A DNA stretch of 64,000 bases from NCBI GenBank assembly GCA_910579125.1, contig CAJTTH010000011.1, positions 8,060 to 72,059 of the forward strand, given 5' to 3'. This DNA is from an uncultured Oscillospiraceae bacterium (GTDB taxonomy: Bacteria > Bacillota > Clostridia > Oscillospirales > Ruminococcaceae). The notes beneath the pieces are model-generated. The model saw only the letters and a program-made list of their open reading frames with translations, was not told where the DNA came from and ran no database searches. Shown in pieces: positions 54,848-62,790 of the stretch. Each line of letters begins with the position of its first letter. The first letter of the stretch is position 1. The translations under genes and the position numbers were made by a program.

Positions 54848-56341
54848 ATGATCATTTTGCCGGCGCCCGTTGTTGAGGCTCTGGAGCGCCTTGAGAGCGC
54901 GGGATTTGAGGCTTATGTTGTCGGGGCTTGCGTGCGCGAGCTTATTGTTGGCAACTCGCCGCAGGATTTTGATATTGTGACAAACGCGGAAATAAACGAT
55001 ATAATGTTCACGTTCCGCGAATACCGTATCTCCGACGAGGGAATGTCACGCGGGGAGATACTTGTTACTGTCGTGGGAATGGTGATACAGATATCGCCGT
55101 ACCGCCGCGAGGTGGTCGGCAACAGGGTCATGTACGCGGAGGATCTGGACACCGATCTGGCGCGGCGCGGTTTCACAATGAACGCCATGGCGTACTCCCC
55201 CAAGGCTGGGCTTATCGACCCGTATGACGGGCGCGGCGCGCTGACGGGCGAGATAAAACGGGTCGTGGCTATCGGCGAGAACGTGACGGTCAATGTAAAG
55301 GTGGGCGGAAAGCCGACCGCGGAGACTATCTACGATATGTCAAAGAGTTTCACGATACAGCCGTCGCGGCTTTTACAGGCTATCCGCTACTGCTCGGAGG
55401 ACGAGTACGAGATCGACGAGCAGACGAGAAACTGCATGAAAGCGAACGTCGCGTGCTTCGAATATGCGGACGCGGGTTCGATACGCGAGGAATTGCAGCG
55501 CATTGTAATGGGAAAATTTGCGGCAAGGGCACTGGAGCAAAACTCGGACATATTAAAATATGTGCTGCCCGAGATCGAGCCTTGTATCGGTTTTGAACAG
55601 CGGACGCGTCATCATGAATTTGACGTGTGGACGCATATATGCAAGGCGGTGGGCTACGCGCTGCCCGAGCCCGAGATACGTTTCGCCATGCTGTTCCACG
55701 ATCTTGGAAAGCCCGATTGTATGTTCGTTGACGTCAGAGGAAACGGGCACTTCAAGGGTCACGCTGAACGCGGACGGCTGCTCGCCGAGGGTATAATGCG
55801 ACGGCTGGAGTTCCCGAAGAATATGATAGACGAAATAAGTTGGCTTATCTACCACCACGACGTGCCCATTCCCGAGGACAGGAAAGAGCTGAAAGGGCTT
55901 ATCCGCGAGCTGGGCGCGCCCGATCTGCGCGATCTTCTGCAATGCAAGATAGCCGACAGCCGCGCCCGCAAGTCTGACAACGAGCCGGAGCAGACGCAGA
56001 AGCTCCGCGCGAGCCTTGCAGCGCTTAACGAGATTGTGGAAACCGATGAATGCTGTGATATAAGTCAGCTCGCCATAACCAAGCGCGAGCTTATCGAAAG
56101 GCGGCTGGTGAGCAGCGATGCCGAGGCGGAGCAGCTTATGAACGCGCTGTTCGATATCGTACTGGATAAGCCGTCGTTCAACAACCGCCTTATGCTGCTC
56201 GATATCGCCGAAAAAAGCAAGTCAAAGCTGGAGCAGATAGAGGCGGAGCGTCTGCGTGCCGCACAGGAAAAAGCGGAACAGGAGCGCACCAAGCGGGAAA
56301 AAGGCAGACGCGCCGAGCCGGTATTCAAAAGGAAGAAATGA
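54848..56341 (+). CDS. cca: CCA tRNA nucleotidyltransferase with HD domain
   Basis: Adds or repairs the 3' CCA of tRNAs, first CC then A or all three. The 497-residue protein has VGACVRELIVGNSPQDFDI (the DxD metal motif), RRGFTMNAMAY, the neck region, and an HD domain (HEFDVWTHICKAV, FHDLGKPD, HGHFKGHAERG-like). A charged C-terminal tail follows (AAQEKAEQERTKREKGRRAEP). The start MIILPAPVV is picked because AGGTGGGG lies before it; an ATG 15 codons earlier has no ribosome site. It ends in a four-base overlap with the kinase gene, an unexpected pairing. Confidence 0.9.
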   Translation: MIILPAPVVEALERLESAGFEAYVVGACVRELIVGNSPQDFDIVTNAEINDIMFTFREYRISDEGMSRGEILVTVVGMVIQISPYRREVVGNRVMYAEDLDTDLARRGFTMNAMAYSPKAGLIDPYDGRGALTGEIKRVVAIGENVTVNVKVGGKPTAETIYDMSKSFTIQPSRLLQAIRYCSEDEYEIDEQTRNCMKANVACFEYADAGSIREELQRIVMGKFAARALEQNSDILKYVLPEIEPCIGFEQRTRHHEFDVWTHICKAVGYALPEPEIRFAMLFHDLGKPDCMFVDVRGNGHFKGHAERGRLLAEGIMRRLEFPKNMIDEISWLIYHHDVPIPEDRKELKGLIRELGAPDLRDLLQCKIADSRARKSDNEPEQTQKLRASLAALNEIVETDECCDISQLAITKRELIERRLVSSDAEAEQLMNALFDIVLDKPSFNNRLMLLDIAEKSKSKLEQIEAERLRAAQEKAEQERTKREKGRRAEPVFKRKK

Positions 56342-57327
56342 GATTTTTATTTAACTTTTTGTACTACAGACGAAGAATAATCGCCGTGATCCTGTTGGTC
56401 GCGGCGGTTTTCGTGCTGTTTATGGCGCTGTACGGAGTGCCGCTTGCGGCATACGTTTACGCGGGAACTATCTGCACGGTGATAACGGCTGCCGCCGCCG
56501 CGGGAGATTTTCGGCGGTATTACGCCAAGCACAAGCTGCTGCGCGAGTTACAGTACGAGATACTTCTCACGCTCGAGCATTTGCCCGAGTGCGAGAACGA
56601 GGTCGAGCAGCGGTATCAGCAGCTTCTGGAAACGCTGTTCACCGAAAAAACGTCACTGGAATCCGCTGCCGACAAACGCTACGAGGACGCGGTCATGTAT
56701 TTCACGATGTGGGCGCACCAGATAAAAACGCCTATCTCGGCAATGAGCCTGGCGCTTCAGGAGACGGATACCGAGGAGAGCCGCGAGCTTTCGGAGAATT
56801 TGCAGAGGATAGAGCAATATGTCGAAATGGCGCTCTGCTACGTTCGGCTTGACAGCGAATCGAGCGATTTCGTGATACGCGGATATTCGCTCGACAAGAT
56901 AATCAGACAGGCTGTGCGTAAATTTTCGGGACAGTTTATCCGCAGAAAAATAACGCTGGTTTACGAGCCGCTCAGGGTCGAGGTGCTTACGGACGAAAAG
57001 TGGCTGCTGTTCGTGGTCGAGCAGCTTATCTCGAACGCCCTCAAGTACACGAAAAGCGGAAACGTGGAAATTTCTCTGAGACCCGAGAAAAAGCTCTCGA
57101 TACTCGACACAGGTATCGGGATAGCCCCCGAGGACTTACCGAGAGTGTTTGAGCGCGGCTATACGGGCAACAACGGACGCGCCGACAAAAAGGCAACGGG
57201 TATAGGGCTGTATCTGTGCAAGCGTATATGCAAAGCTCTAGGACACGGTATTGAAATACGTTCCGGCAAGGATGGCACGGAGGTGCTTATAGATCTGCGT
57301 GAAAAAGAGATAGATACAAGAGAATGA
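56338..57327 (+). CDS. BceS-like intramembrane-sensing histidine kinase
   Basis: A 329-residue kinase with two membrane helices close together (about 13-32 and 36-56), a short linker rather than a sensor domain, the phosphoacceptor His in MWAHQIKTPISAM, and an ATPase domain with NALKY, DTGIGI and GIGLYLCK. This is the layout of kinases that sense peptide antibiotics through a partner BceAB transporter. The cognate response-regulator gene, normally directly upstream, is absent: the gene before it is cca, with an ATGA overlap. BceAB genes follow after 228 bases. Confidence 0.9.
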   Translation: MRFLFNFLYYRRRIIAVILLVAAVFVLFMALYGVPLAAYVYAGTICTVITAAAAAGDFRRYYAKHKLLRELQYEILLTLEHLPECENEVEQRYQQLLETLFTEKTSLESAADKRYEDAVMYFTMWAHQIKTPISAMSLALQETDTEESRELSENLQRIEQYVEMALCYVRLDSESSDFVIRGYSLDKIIRQAVRKFSGQFIRRKITLVYEPLRVEVLTDEKWLLFVVEQLISNALKYTKSGNVEISLRPEKKLSILDTGIGIAPEDLPRVFERGYTGNNGRADKKATGIGLYLCKRICKALGHGIEIRSGKDGTEVLIDLREKEIDTRE

Positions 57328-57334
57328 CAAGAGC

Positions 57335-57366
57335 AAATTCCCCGGGACTTACGTTTCGGGGAATTT
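57335..57366 (+). terminator. Terminator after the kinase gene
   Basis: AAATTCCCCG and CGGGGAATTT enclose a 12-base loop. The T-run is short. Confidence 0.65.
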
Positions 57367-57373
57367 TGCAACA

Positions 57374-57443
57374 TTTATCTTACAAAAATGTAAGATAAAT
57401 GTAAGACAAATAAATAGCGAAATTTTTTCGGGTATGCTATAAT
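57374..57443 (+). promoter_or_regulatory. BceR-type operator and promoter of bceAB
   Basis: A perfect 10-base inverted repeat with a 6-base centre (TTTATCTTAC at 57374 and GTAAGATAAA to 57399) includes TTACA-N4-TGTAA. A half-site copy, TGTAAGACAAA, follows directly at 57400-57410 with an 11-base period. The -10 box TATAAT is at 57438-57443 with no recognisable -35, which fits activation by a bound regulator. This is the layout of BceR-controlled promoters. Confidence 0.65.
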
Positions 57444-57458
57444 AAATACAGAGAACAG

Positions 57459-57524
57459 AGCGGAGGGTTCATAAATACCGAAGCCGCATACACAAAAAGC
57501 ACGTTCCCGAAAAATCCCTCCGCT
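57459..57524 (+). promoter_or_regulatory. Leader hairpin of bceA
   Basis: AGCGGAGGG (57459-57467) and CCCTCCGCT (57516-57524) can close a 48-base loop in the 5' leader of bceA, leaving the GGAG ribosome site outside. The role is unknown. Confidence 0.4.
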
Positions 57525-57555
57525 TTGCTCTTATCTCATTTAAGGAGACTTTTAT

Positions 57556-58317
57556 ATGGCACTGCTTGAAGTAAACAACATTAAAAAAACATACGTTCAA
57601 AGGTTTGGCGGAAACAAGGTCGAGGCTCTGAAAAACGTTTCGTTCTCGGCGGAGGAGGGAGAGTTCATCGCGATAATGGGCGAAAGCGGCTCGGGCAAGA
57701 CCACGCTGCTGAATATTCTCGCCGCGCTCGACAGACCGACCGCGGGAAGCGTTATCCTCGACGGGCGCGACCTCACGAAGATAAAGGAGAGCGAAATGTC
57801 GTCCTTTCGCCGTGATAATCTGGGATTTGTGTTCCAGGATTTTAATCTGCTGGATACGTTTTCGCTGAAGGATAACATACTGCTGCCGCTCGTTCTGCGC
57901 GGAATGAAGTACCGCGATATGGTGGGCAAGCTGCTGCCCGTCGCGAAATCTCTCGGCATAGCGGAGCTGCTCACGAAATTCCCGTATGAGATATCGGGCG
58001 GACAGAAGCAGCGCACGGCGGTCGCGCGCGCCGTCATCACCGACCCGAAGATACTGCTCGCCGACGAGCCCACGGGCGCGCTCGACTCGAAAGCAAGCGA
58101 CGAGCTGCTGAGACTGTTCGGCGGCATAAATTCGCGCGGGCAGACTATACTTATGGTAACGCACTCGGTAAAGGCGGCCTCTCACGCGCGGAGAGTACTG
58201 TTTATCCGCGACGGAATGGTGTTCCACCAGATATACAGAGGGAACGGCACCGCCGACCAGATGTACCGCAAAATATCCGACGCGCTCACCGTTATGGCAA
58301 GCGGAGGTGAGACGTAA
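57556..58317 (+). CDS. bceA: Peptide-resistance ABC transporter, ATPase (BceA-like)
   Basis: A 253-residue ATPase of the BceAB family, which removes lipid II-bound antimicrobial peptides and also signals to the BceS kinase. Walker A GESGSGKTTLL, Q-loop VFQDFNLLDTFS, signature ISGGQKQRTAV, Walker B LLADEPTGALDSK, and the switch His in MVTHSVKAA are all intact. The beginning MALLEVNNIKKTYVQ is typical. The stop is joined to the permease start by TAATG. Confidence 0.93.
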   Translation: MALLEVNNIKKTYVQRFGGNKVEALKNVSFSAEEGEFIAIMGESGSGKTTLLNILAALDRPTAGSVILDGRDLTKIKESEMSSFRRDNLGFVFQDFNLLDTFSLKDNILLPLVLRGMKYRDMVGKLLPVAKSLGIAELLTKFPYEISGGQKQRTAVARAVITDPKILLADEPTGALDSKASDELLRLFGGINSRGQTILMVTHSVKAASHARRVLFIRDGMVFHQIYRGNGTADQMYRKISDALTVMASGGET

Positions 58318-60425
58318 TGGCGGGTCTGTATTCAAAGCTCGCGGCTACGGGAATACGCAAAAACGGGCGTTCGTATATCCCATATATCCTGACCTCATCG
58401 CTTATGGTCATGGTATTTTACATTGTCACTTTCCTCAGCGGCAGCAGTATGCTTCAGGGTATGGTGGGCGGCACAATGATGTCTATCGTGCTTGGTATGG
58501 GGAGTATCGTTATGGGGATTTTTTCTGCGATATTTCTGTTCTATACCAACTCGTTTCTCATCAAAAGGCGAAAAAAGGAATTCGGACTGTACAATATCCT
58601 CGGACTGGGCAAGGGGCAGATAGCGAAAATTCTCGTACAGGAAACCGTGCTTATTTATCTCATATCAGAGGTGCTCGGGCTCGGCATGGGAATACTGTTT
58701 TCAAAGCTGGCGGAAATGCTGGCGGTGAAAATGCTGCGCGGCGGCATTACGTATACGTTCACGGTCGACATTGTTTCGGTCATAGCGTCGCTGATACTGT
58801 TTGCGGTGATTTTTGTGCTCATACTGGTGAACTCTCTGCGGCAGCTGTTTTTCTCGAGACCTATCGAGCTGCTCCGCTCCGAGAATACGGGAGAGCGCCC
58901 TCCGCGCACGAATATCCCCATGGCGGTATTCGGTATACTGCTGCTCGGCACGGCGTACTTTATAGCGGTCACTATAAAAGACCCCGCCGCAGCTATCGCT
59001 GTGTTCTGGTTTGCGGTCATTCTGGTAATTCTCGCGACCTATCTGCTGTTTATCGTGGGCAGCGTAGTTCTTTGCAGAATTTTGCAGAAGAAAAAGGACT
59101 ACTATTATAAGACGAAAAATTTCGTTTCATTATCGCAGATGGCGTTCCGTATGCGCAGAAACGGCGCGGGGCTTGCCTCTATCTGCATACTCTCGACTAT
59201 GGTTCTGGTAACGCTCTCAAGTACCGTGTCGCTGTACGCGGCTATTCCCGATATGGTGGGAACACAGTACCCGCACGATATTACCATGGTCTTTCGGGAC
59301 GACGAGCGTTTTGTTTCGGATAAGTTCATTGAGAAAACAAACGAACACGTCACGGCGCTGGGCTATGAGCCGAAAAACGGTTCCGTTGCGCGTTATGTTT
59401 CTTTCAATGAGGACACCCTTAAATATGTTATGGGAATAGACACGTCTCTGCCCGACAGCGAATTCGGCATACCCGCAGAGGGCAGGATAATCCCGCTCGA
59501 CGATGCGGACGAGAACATCAAGGCGCTGAATTTGCAGCTCGGCGAAAACGACGCCGCGATATACGAGCCGAACGAAAAGCGCATAACCGCAAATCCGACT
59601 CTGAAATACGGCGGTATGGAGTTTAATATTATCACACTCGATACCGTGCCCGAGAGCATTAAAGATAAAAACGTGTACCGCACCAACGAGGACTTTGCGT
59701 TTATCTACGTCCGCGACAGGGACGTGCTCACGAAGATGTATAAGGAGCAGTACGACGTGCTTACTCCCATAAACGAGGAAATGGAAAAAGAATATAAGAA
59801 GGAGCACGGCATACCCGAGGACGAGGACATCGGCTACGGCGGCGTGTTTATAAGCGACATTTATGTGACCTACGGCTTTGACGTTTCGGAGGACATAAAC
59901 GAGGTCAACAGGGTATACGACCAGCTCTCAAATCCGTGGGGCGTATTCGGCATGGACTTTATGGAGGAGGCGAACATCAGTCTCAATATTGATACAAAGG
60001 CGACGCTGGTGGAGAACTATTACGGGCTGTACGGCGGTCTGCTGTTTCTCGGTATTCTGCTGGGAAGCGTGTTCGCGCTGTCGGCGGCGCTGATAATGTA
60101 CTACAAGCAGATAAGCGAGGGCTTTGAGGACGCGGCGCGGTTCGAGATACTCCGCAAGGTCGGAATGACGCAGCGTGAGATAAAATCCGCTATAAACTCG
60201 CAGGTGCTGAAGGTGTTCTTTTTGCCGCTTGCCGCGGCGGGAGTGCACATGATGTTCGCGTTCCCGATGATAGCTAAAATGCTCAATCTGTTCGATATGT
60301 ACAACGTTCCGCTGCTCGCGCTCGTTACGCTGCTGTGCTACGCGGTATTCGCGGTGATGTACGTGCTGTTCTACAAGGCAACCTCGCGGAGCTATCTGGG
60401 CATAGTCAGCGGAAACGGTAAGTAG
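58317..60425 (+). CDS. bceB: Peptide-resistance ABC transporter, permease (BceB-like)
   Basis: A 702-residue FtsX-type permease with ten expected membrane segments and one large extracellular domain. The segments fall at about 20-105, 130-170, 200-250 and 285 in the N-terminal part, then the domain covers about 310-555 and four end segments follow. KRRKKEFGLYNILGLGKGQIAKILV and FEILRKVGMTQREIKSAI are the FtsX coupling-loop pair. This domain pattern matches BceB/YxdM. It is a little longer than the usual 620 to 650 residues. It should work with the kinase at 56338. Confidence 0.92.
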   Translation: MAGLYSKLAATGIRKNGRSYIPYILTSSLMVMVFYIVTFLSGSSMLQGMVGGTMMSIVLGMGSIVMGIFSAIFLFYTNSFLIKRRKKEFGLYNILGLGKGQIAKILVQETVLIYLISEVLGLGMGILFSKLAEMLAVKMLRGGITYTFTVDIVSVIASLILFAVIFVLILVNSLRQLFFSRPIELLRSENTGERPPRTNIPMAVFGILLLGTAYFIAVTIKDPAAAIAVFWFAVILVILATYLLFIVGSVVLCRILQKKKDYYYKTKNFVSLSQMAFRMRRNGAGLASICILSTMVLVTLSSTVSLYAAIPDMVGTQYPHDITMVFRDDERFVSDKFIEKTNEHVTALGYEPKNGSVARYVSFNEDTLKYVMGIDTSLPDSEFGIPAEGRIIPLDDADENIKALNLQLGENDAAIYEPNEKRITANPTLKYGGMEFNIITLDTVPESIKDKNVYRTNEDFAFIYVRDRDVLTKMYKEQYDVLTPINEEMEKEYKKEHGIPEDEDIGYGGVFISDIYVTYGFDVSEDINEVNRVYDQLSNPWGVFGMDFMEEANISLNIDTKATLVENYYGLYGGLLFLGILLGSVFALSAALIMYYKQISEGFEDAARFEILRKVGMTQREIKSAINSQVLKVFFLPLAAAGVHMMFAFPMIAKMLNLFDMYNVPLLALVTLLCYAVFAVMYVLFYKATSRSYLGIVSGNGK

Positions 60426-60466
60426 GTTAAACATAATTTTTTTGAAATTTCGGGGAGGTATATACG

Positions 60467-60649
60467 TTGAAACAAAAATTTGAAAAGGCAACACACAAAA
60501 CAGTCGGCGTAATAATAGCGCTTGCCGCAGTTCCGATAATTATCGTGCTGGTAATAGTATGGATAGTCACGGGAATGGGCGGCAAGGCGGCAGATCTGAT
60601 CGCAAGGGGGAACCATGAAAAAGAAGAAAATTATAAAAGTGATTTTTAG
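60467..60649 (+). CDS. 60-residue single-pass membrane protein
   Basis: Starts with TTG after GGGAGG at nine bases. One membrane helix (about 14-36, VGVIIALAAVPIIIVLVIVWIV) lies between a basic N-terminus (KQKFEKATHK) and a charged tail. It overlaps the start of the transglycosylase gene by 35 bases. I do not recognise a family; position within the bce-yxeA module suggests an envelope role. Confidence 0.55.
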   Translation: MKQKFEKATHKTVGVIIALAAVPIIIVLVIVWIVTGMGGKAADLIARGNHEKEENYKSDF

Positions 60650-61328
60650 CGTTATCGGGGGAATTGCGGCGCTTTGCATTGCCGTTGTCGGATTTTTCGC
60701 GATAAAGGGCGCGGTCATGTGGAACAACGCCAAAGCCGCAAAGCCGCTTGATACGGCGATTGCGGAGCTGCAAGCTGCGGACGGCTTCGCGAGAGTCTCC
60801 GAACTGCCGCAGTTTTACATAAACGCTGTGATATCCGTCGAGGACAGGAAGTTCCGCACGCATAACGGAATCAACCTCAAGTCGATAGTGCGGGCGCTGC
60901 TGTATGACGTCAAAACGCTTTCGTTTGAGCAAGGCGGCTCGACGATAACGCAGCAGCTTGCCAAGAACCTTTGGTTCACACAGGAAAAACAGATCGAGCG
61001 GAAGTTCGCCGAGGTGTACGCGGCGTTCGATCTGGAAAAGGCGCTCTCAAAGGATGAAATATTCGAGCTGTATGTGAACACGATCTACTTCGGCAGCGGC
61101 TACTACGGAATTACCGACGCGGCAAAGGGGTATTTCGGGAAAGCGCCCTCGGAGCTTTCGGAGTACGAATGCGCAATGCTTGCGGGGCTTCCGAACGCGC
61201 CCTCGGCTTATTCTCCCGACGAATCGCCCGAGCTTGCCGAACAGCGCCTGAAGCTGGTTCTGGACAGCATGGAGGACTGCGGAGTTATCACCGAGAAAAA
61301 GGCGGAGGAGGTCATGGCTGCGGCATAA
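60615..61328 (+). CDS. mtgA: Monofunctional peptidoglycan transglycosylase (GT51)
   Basis: Polymerises lipid II into glycan strands at the outer face of the membrane. A 237-residue protein with one N-terminal membrane anchor (about 7-30) and the GT51 domain: catalytic Glu in AVISVEDRKFRTHNGIN, QGGSTITQQLAKNLWF, RKFAEVYAAFDLEKALSKDEIFELYVN and YFGSGYYGI, AMLAGLPNAPSAYSP. No transpeptidase domain follows, so it is monofunctional. The ribosome site GGGGG is inside the previous gene. Confidence 0.92.
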   Translation: MKKKKIIKVIFSVIGGIAALCIAVVGFFAIKGAVMWNNAKAAKPLDTAIAELQAADGFARVSELPQFYINAVISVEDRKFRTHNGINLKSIVRALLYDVKTLSFEQGGSTITQQLAKNLWFTQEKQIERKFAEVYAAFDLEKALSKDEIFELYVNTIYFGSGYYGITDAAKGYFGKAPSELSEYECAMLAGLPNAPSAYSPDESPELAEQRLKLVLDSMEDCGVITEKKAEEVMAAA

Positions 61329-61338
61329 CATAAACTTT

Positions 61339-61513
61339 AGGTAACACCGCATAATTATTGTCGAGCGGTTGCGCAGACAGATTTTTCGTCAGATTGTACA
61401 ATGAGGACGACGCAAGGCTGTATGCCTTGCTAGGACGAATTGTGCAAGATGACGGAAAATATGCAAGCAAACGCCGACAAAGCGCGAAGCGCGGTAATTG
61501 TGCGGTGTTGCCT
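61339..61513. repeat. Nested palindromic element with three stems
   Basis: In the 215 bases between the transglycosylase and yxeA genes lie three nested stems. The outer is AGGTAACACCGCATAATTA (61339-61357) with 61495-61513. The middle is 21 bases (61381-61401 with 61440-61460; a few mismatches), and the innermost GCAAGGC-TGTAT-GCCTTGC (61412-61430). The 3' side carries AAGCGCGAAGCGCGG between middle and outer arms. No open frame is coded. The design matches the elements near 0.65 and 22.3 kb, with longer and cleaner arms. Confidence 0.75.
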
Positions 61514-61543
61514 TTACTAAATATTCAATAACACGGAGGAATT

Positions 61544-61900
61544 ATGAAGAAGATAATCATTGCAATAATTGCGACAACAGCGCTTATTCTTACGGCGGCA
61601 TTTCTGTTCGGCTCGTTTGCTTTCGGGAACGTCGTTTACTATTACACTCGGATAGACAACACGAAATACACAAATTTTCAAAACGGCGGCGAGACGTACT
61701 ATTCGTACACGCTCCCCTCGCGCTGCCCCGACGACGGCGAATCCGAGCTTAACTTTAATACGGTAAGGGAACTACGCGATGGCGCGTTCCTGAAGCTCAA
61801 GGTTTCGCGCGTCATGGGAGTTCTGGACTGGGAGGAGGTCAAGTGGAGCGACATACCCGAAACGGTCAGAAACTTTTTCCCGCAGCTCGATAACGCCTGA
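61544..61900 (+). CDS. yxeA: YxeA family protein
   Basis: A 118-residue protein with an N-terminal signal or anchor (about 4-24) and the YxeA/DUF1093 domain. It keeps YYYTRID, the block YYSYTLPS and the family's LRDGAFLKLKVSR and WEEVKWSDIPETV. In Bacillus subtilis yxeA follows yxdLM, a BceAB-type transporter that responds to the human peptide LL-37, which agrees with its place here after bceAB. It should be exported to the outside of the membrane; the activity is not known. GGAGG precedes the ATG. Confidence 0.85.
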   Translation: MKKIIIAIIATTALILTAAFLFGSFAFGNVVYYYTRIDNTKYTNFQNGGETYYSYTLPSRCPDDGESELNFNTVRELRDGAFLKLKVSRVMGVLDWEEVKWSDIPETVRNFFPQLDNA

Positions 61901-61934
61901 TAACCCTAGATTTTCCGATATGCCGCAAATCTCC

Positions 61935-61963
61935 TTGACACGAAAGAGCAAATATGATATAAT
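61935..61963 (+). promoter_or_regulatory. Promoter of the Dabb-inosine glycosylase-rlmN block
   Basis: TTGACA, a 17-base spacer and TATAAT, 44 bases before the ATG at 62007. Confidence 0.85.
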
Positions 61964-62006
61964 GTCATTAAACAGCGGTGGATACGGCTTTCAATAAGGA
62001 GATAAA

Positions 62007-62294
62007 ATGATACGACATATTGTAATGTGGAAGTTTAAAGAGGGCGAATATGAAAATATGCTCCTTTTCAGGGGGCGTCTGCTGGCGCTTAAGGGGCAGA
62101 TACCCGAGATACGCGCAATGGAGGTCGGCGTGAACATCAACCCGTCCGAGCGCAGCTTTGACGCAGTCCTGGTCTCGGAGTTCGACAGCCTTGACGCTTT
62201 GAAAGCGTACAGCACAAATCCCCTGCACGTTGAGGTGTCGAAGTTCTGCAAGTCGATACGCACTCAGACGGTGAGCGTGGACTATGAGCTCTAA
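62007..62294 (+). CDS. Dabb domain protein
   Basis: A 95-residue stress-responsive A/B-barrel protein: MIRHIVMWKFKEGEYEN at the start, PEIRAMEVGVNINPSERSFDAVLVSEF in the core and NPLHVEVSKFCKSI near the end are typical. Family members are often dimeric and found in varied enzymes; the role here is unknown. It is the first gene of a block with an inosine glycosylase (11-base overlap) and rlmN. Confidence 0.87.
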   Translation: MIRHIVMWKFKEGEYENMLLFRGRLLALKGQIPEIRAMEVGVNINPSERSFDAVLVSEFDSLDALKAYSTNPLHVEVSKFCKSIRTQTVSVDYEL

Positions 62295-62775
62295 ACGCGT
62301 AACGCACGAGTTTCCGCCCGTGTTTGACGAACGGTCGCGCGTTCTCATTCTCGGAACGATACCGTCGCCGAAGTCGCGCGAGCTGGGGTTTTACTATATG
62401 CACCCGCAGAACCGTTTCTGGAAAATGCTTTGCGCTGTATTAAACGAAAAACTCCCCTCCGATATTGAGGGGAGAAAAGCGCTTTGCTTAAAGCACGGCG
62501 TTGCGCTCTGGGACGTTCTGGAAAGCTGCGAGATAAGCGGCGCGGAGGACAGTTCGATTAAGAACGCCGTGCCGAACGATCTGCGGAGGATAATCGAGGG
62601 CTGCGATATACGCGCGGTGTTCACAACGGGAAAAAAGGCGCACGCGCTTTACGTAAAGTATTTCCCCGACTTGCTGTCCGACATTTGTCTGCCCTCGACC
62701 AGCCCCGCGAACCGCACGATATCAGAAACGGAAATGTTGGAGCGTTACAGCGGGATCGGGAAATATCTGCGTTAA
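62284..62775 (+). CDS. DNA-deoxyinosine glycosylase (UDG superfamily)
   Basis: A 163-residue enzyme that should remove deaminated adenine (hypoxanthine) from DNA. It has the superfamily motif as LILGTIPSPKSRELGFYYMHPQNRFWKML, VALWDVLESCEISGAEDSSIKNA in the middle, and the C-terminal substrate loop LPSTSPANRTISE, which match the hypoxanthine-DNA glycosylase group. The ATG overlaps the Dabb gene by 11 bases, so there is translational coupling. Length is normal. Confidence 0.85.
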   Translation: MSSKRVTHEFPPVFDERSRVLILGTIPSPKSRELGFYYMHPQNRFWKMLCAVLNEKLPSDIEGRKALCLKHGVALWDVLESCEISGAEDSSIKNAVPNDLRRIIEGCDIRAVFTTGKKAHALYVKYFPDLLSDICLPSTSPANRTISETEMLERYSGIGKYLR

Positions 62776-62790
62776 GAAAAGGATAAAACC

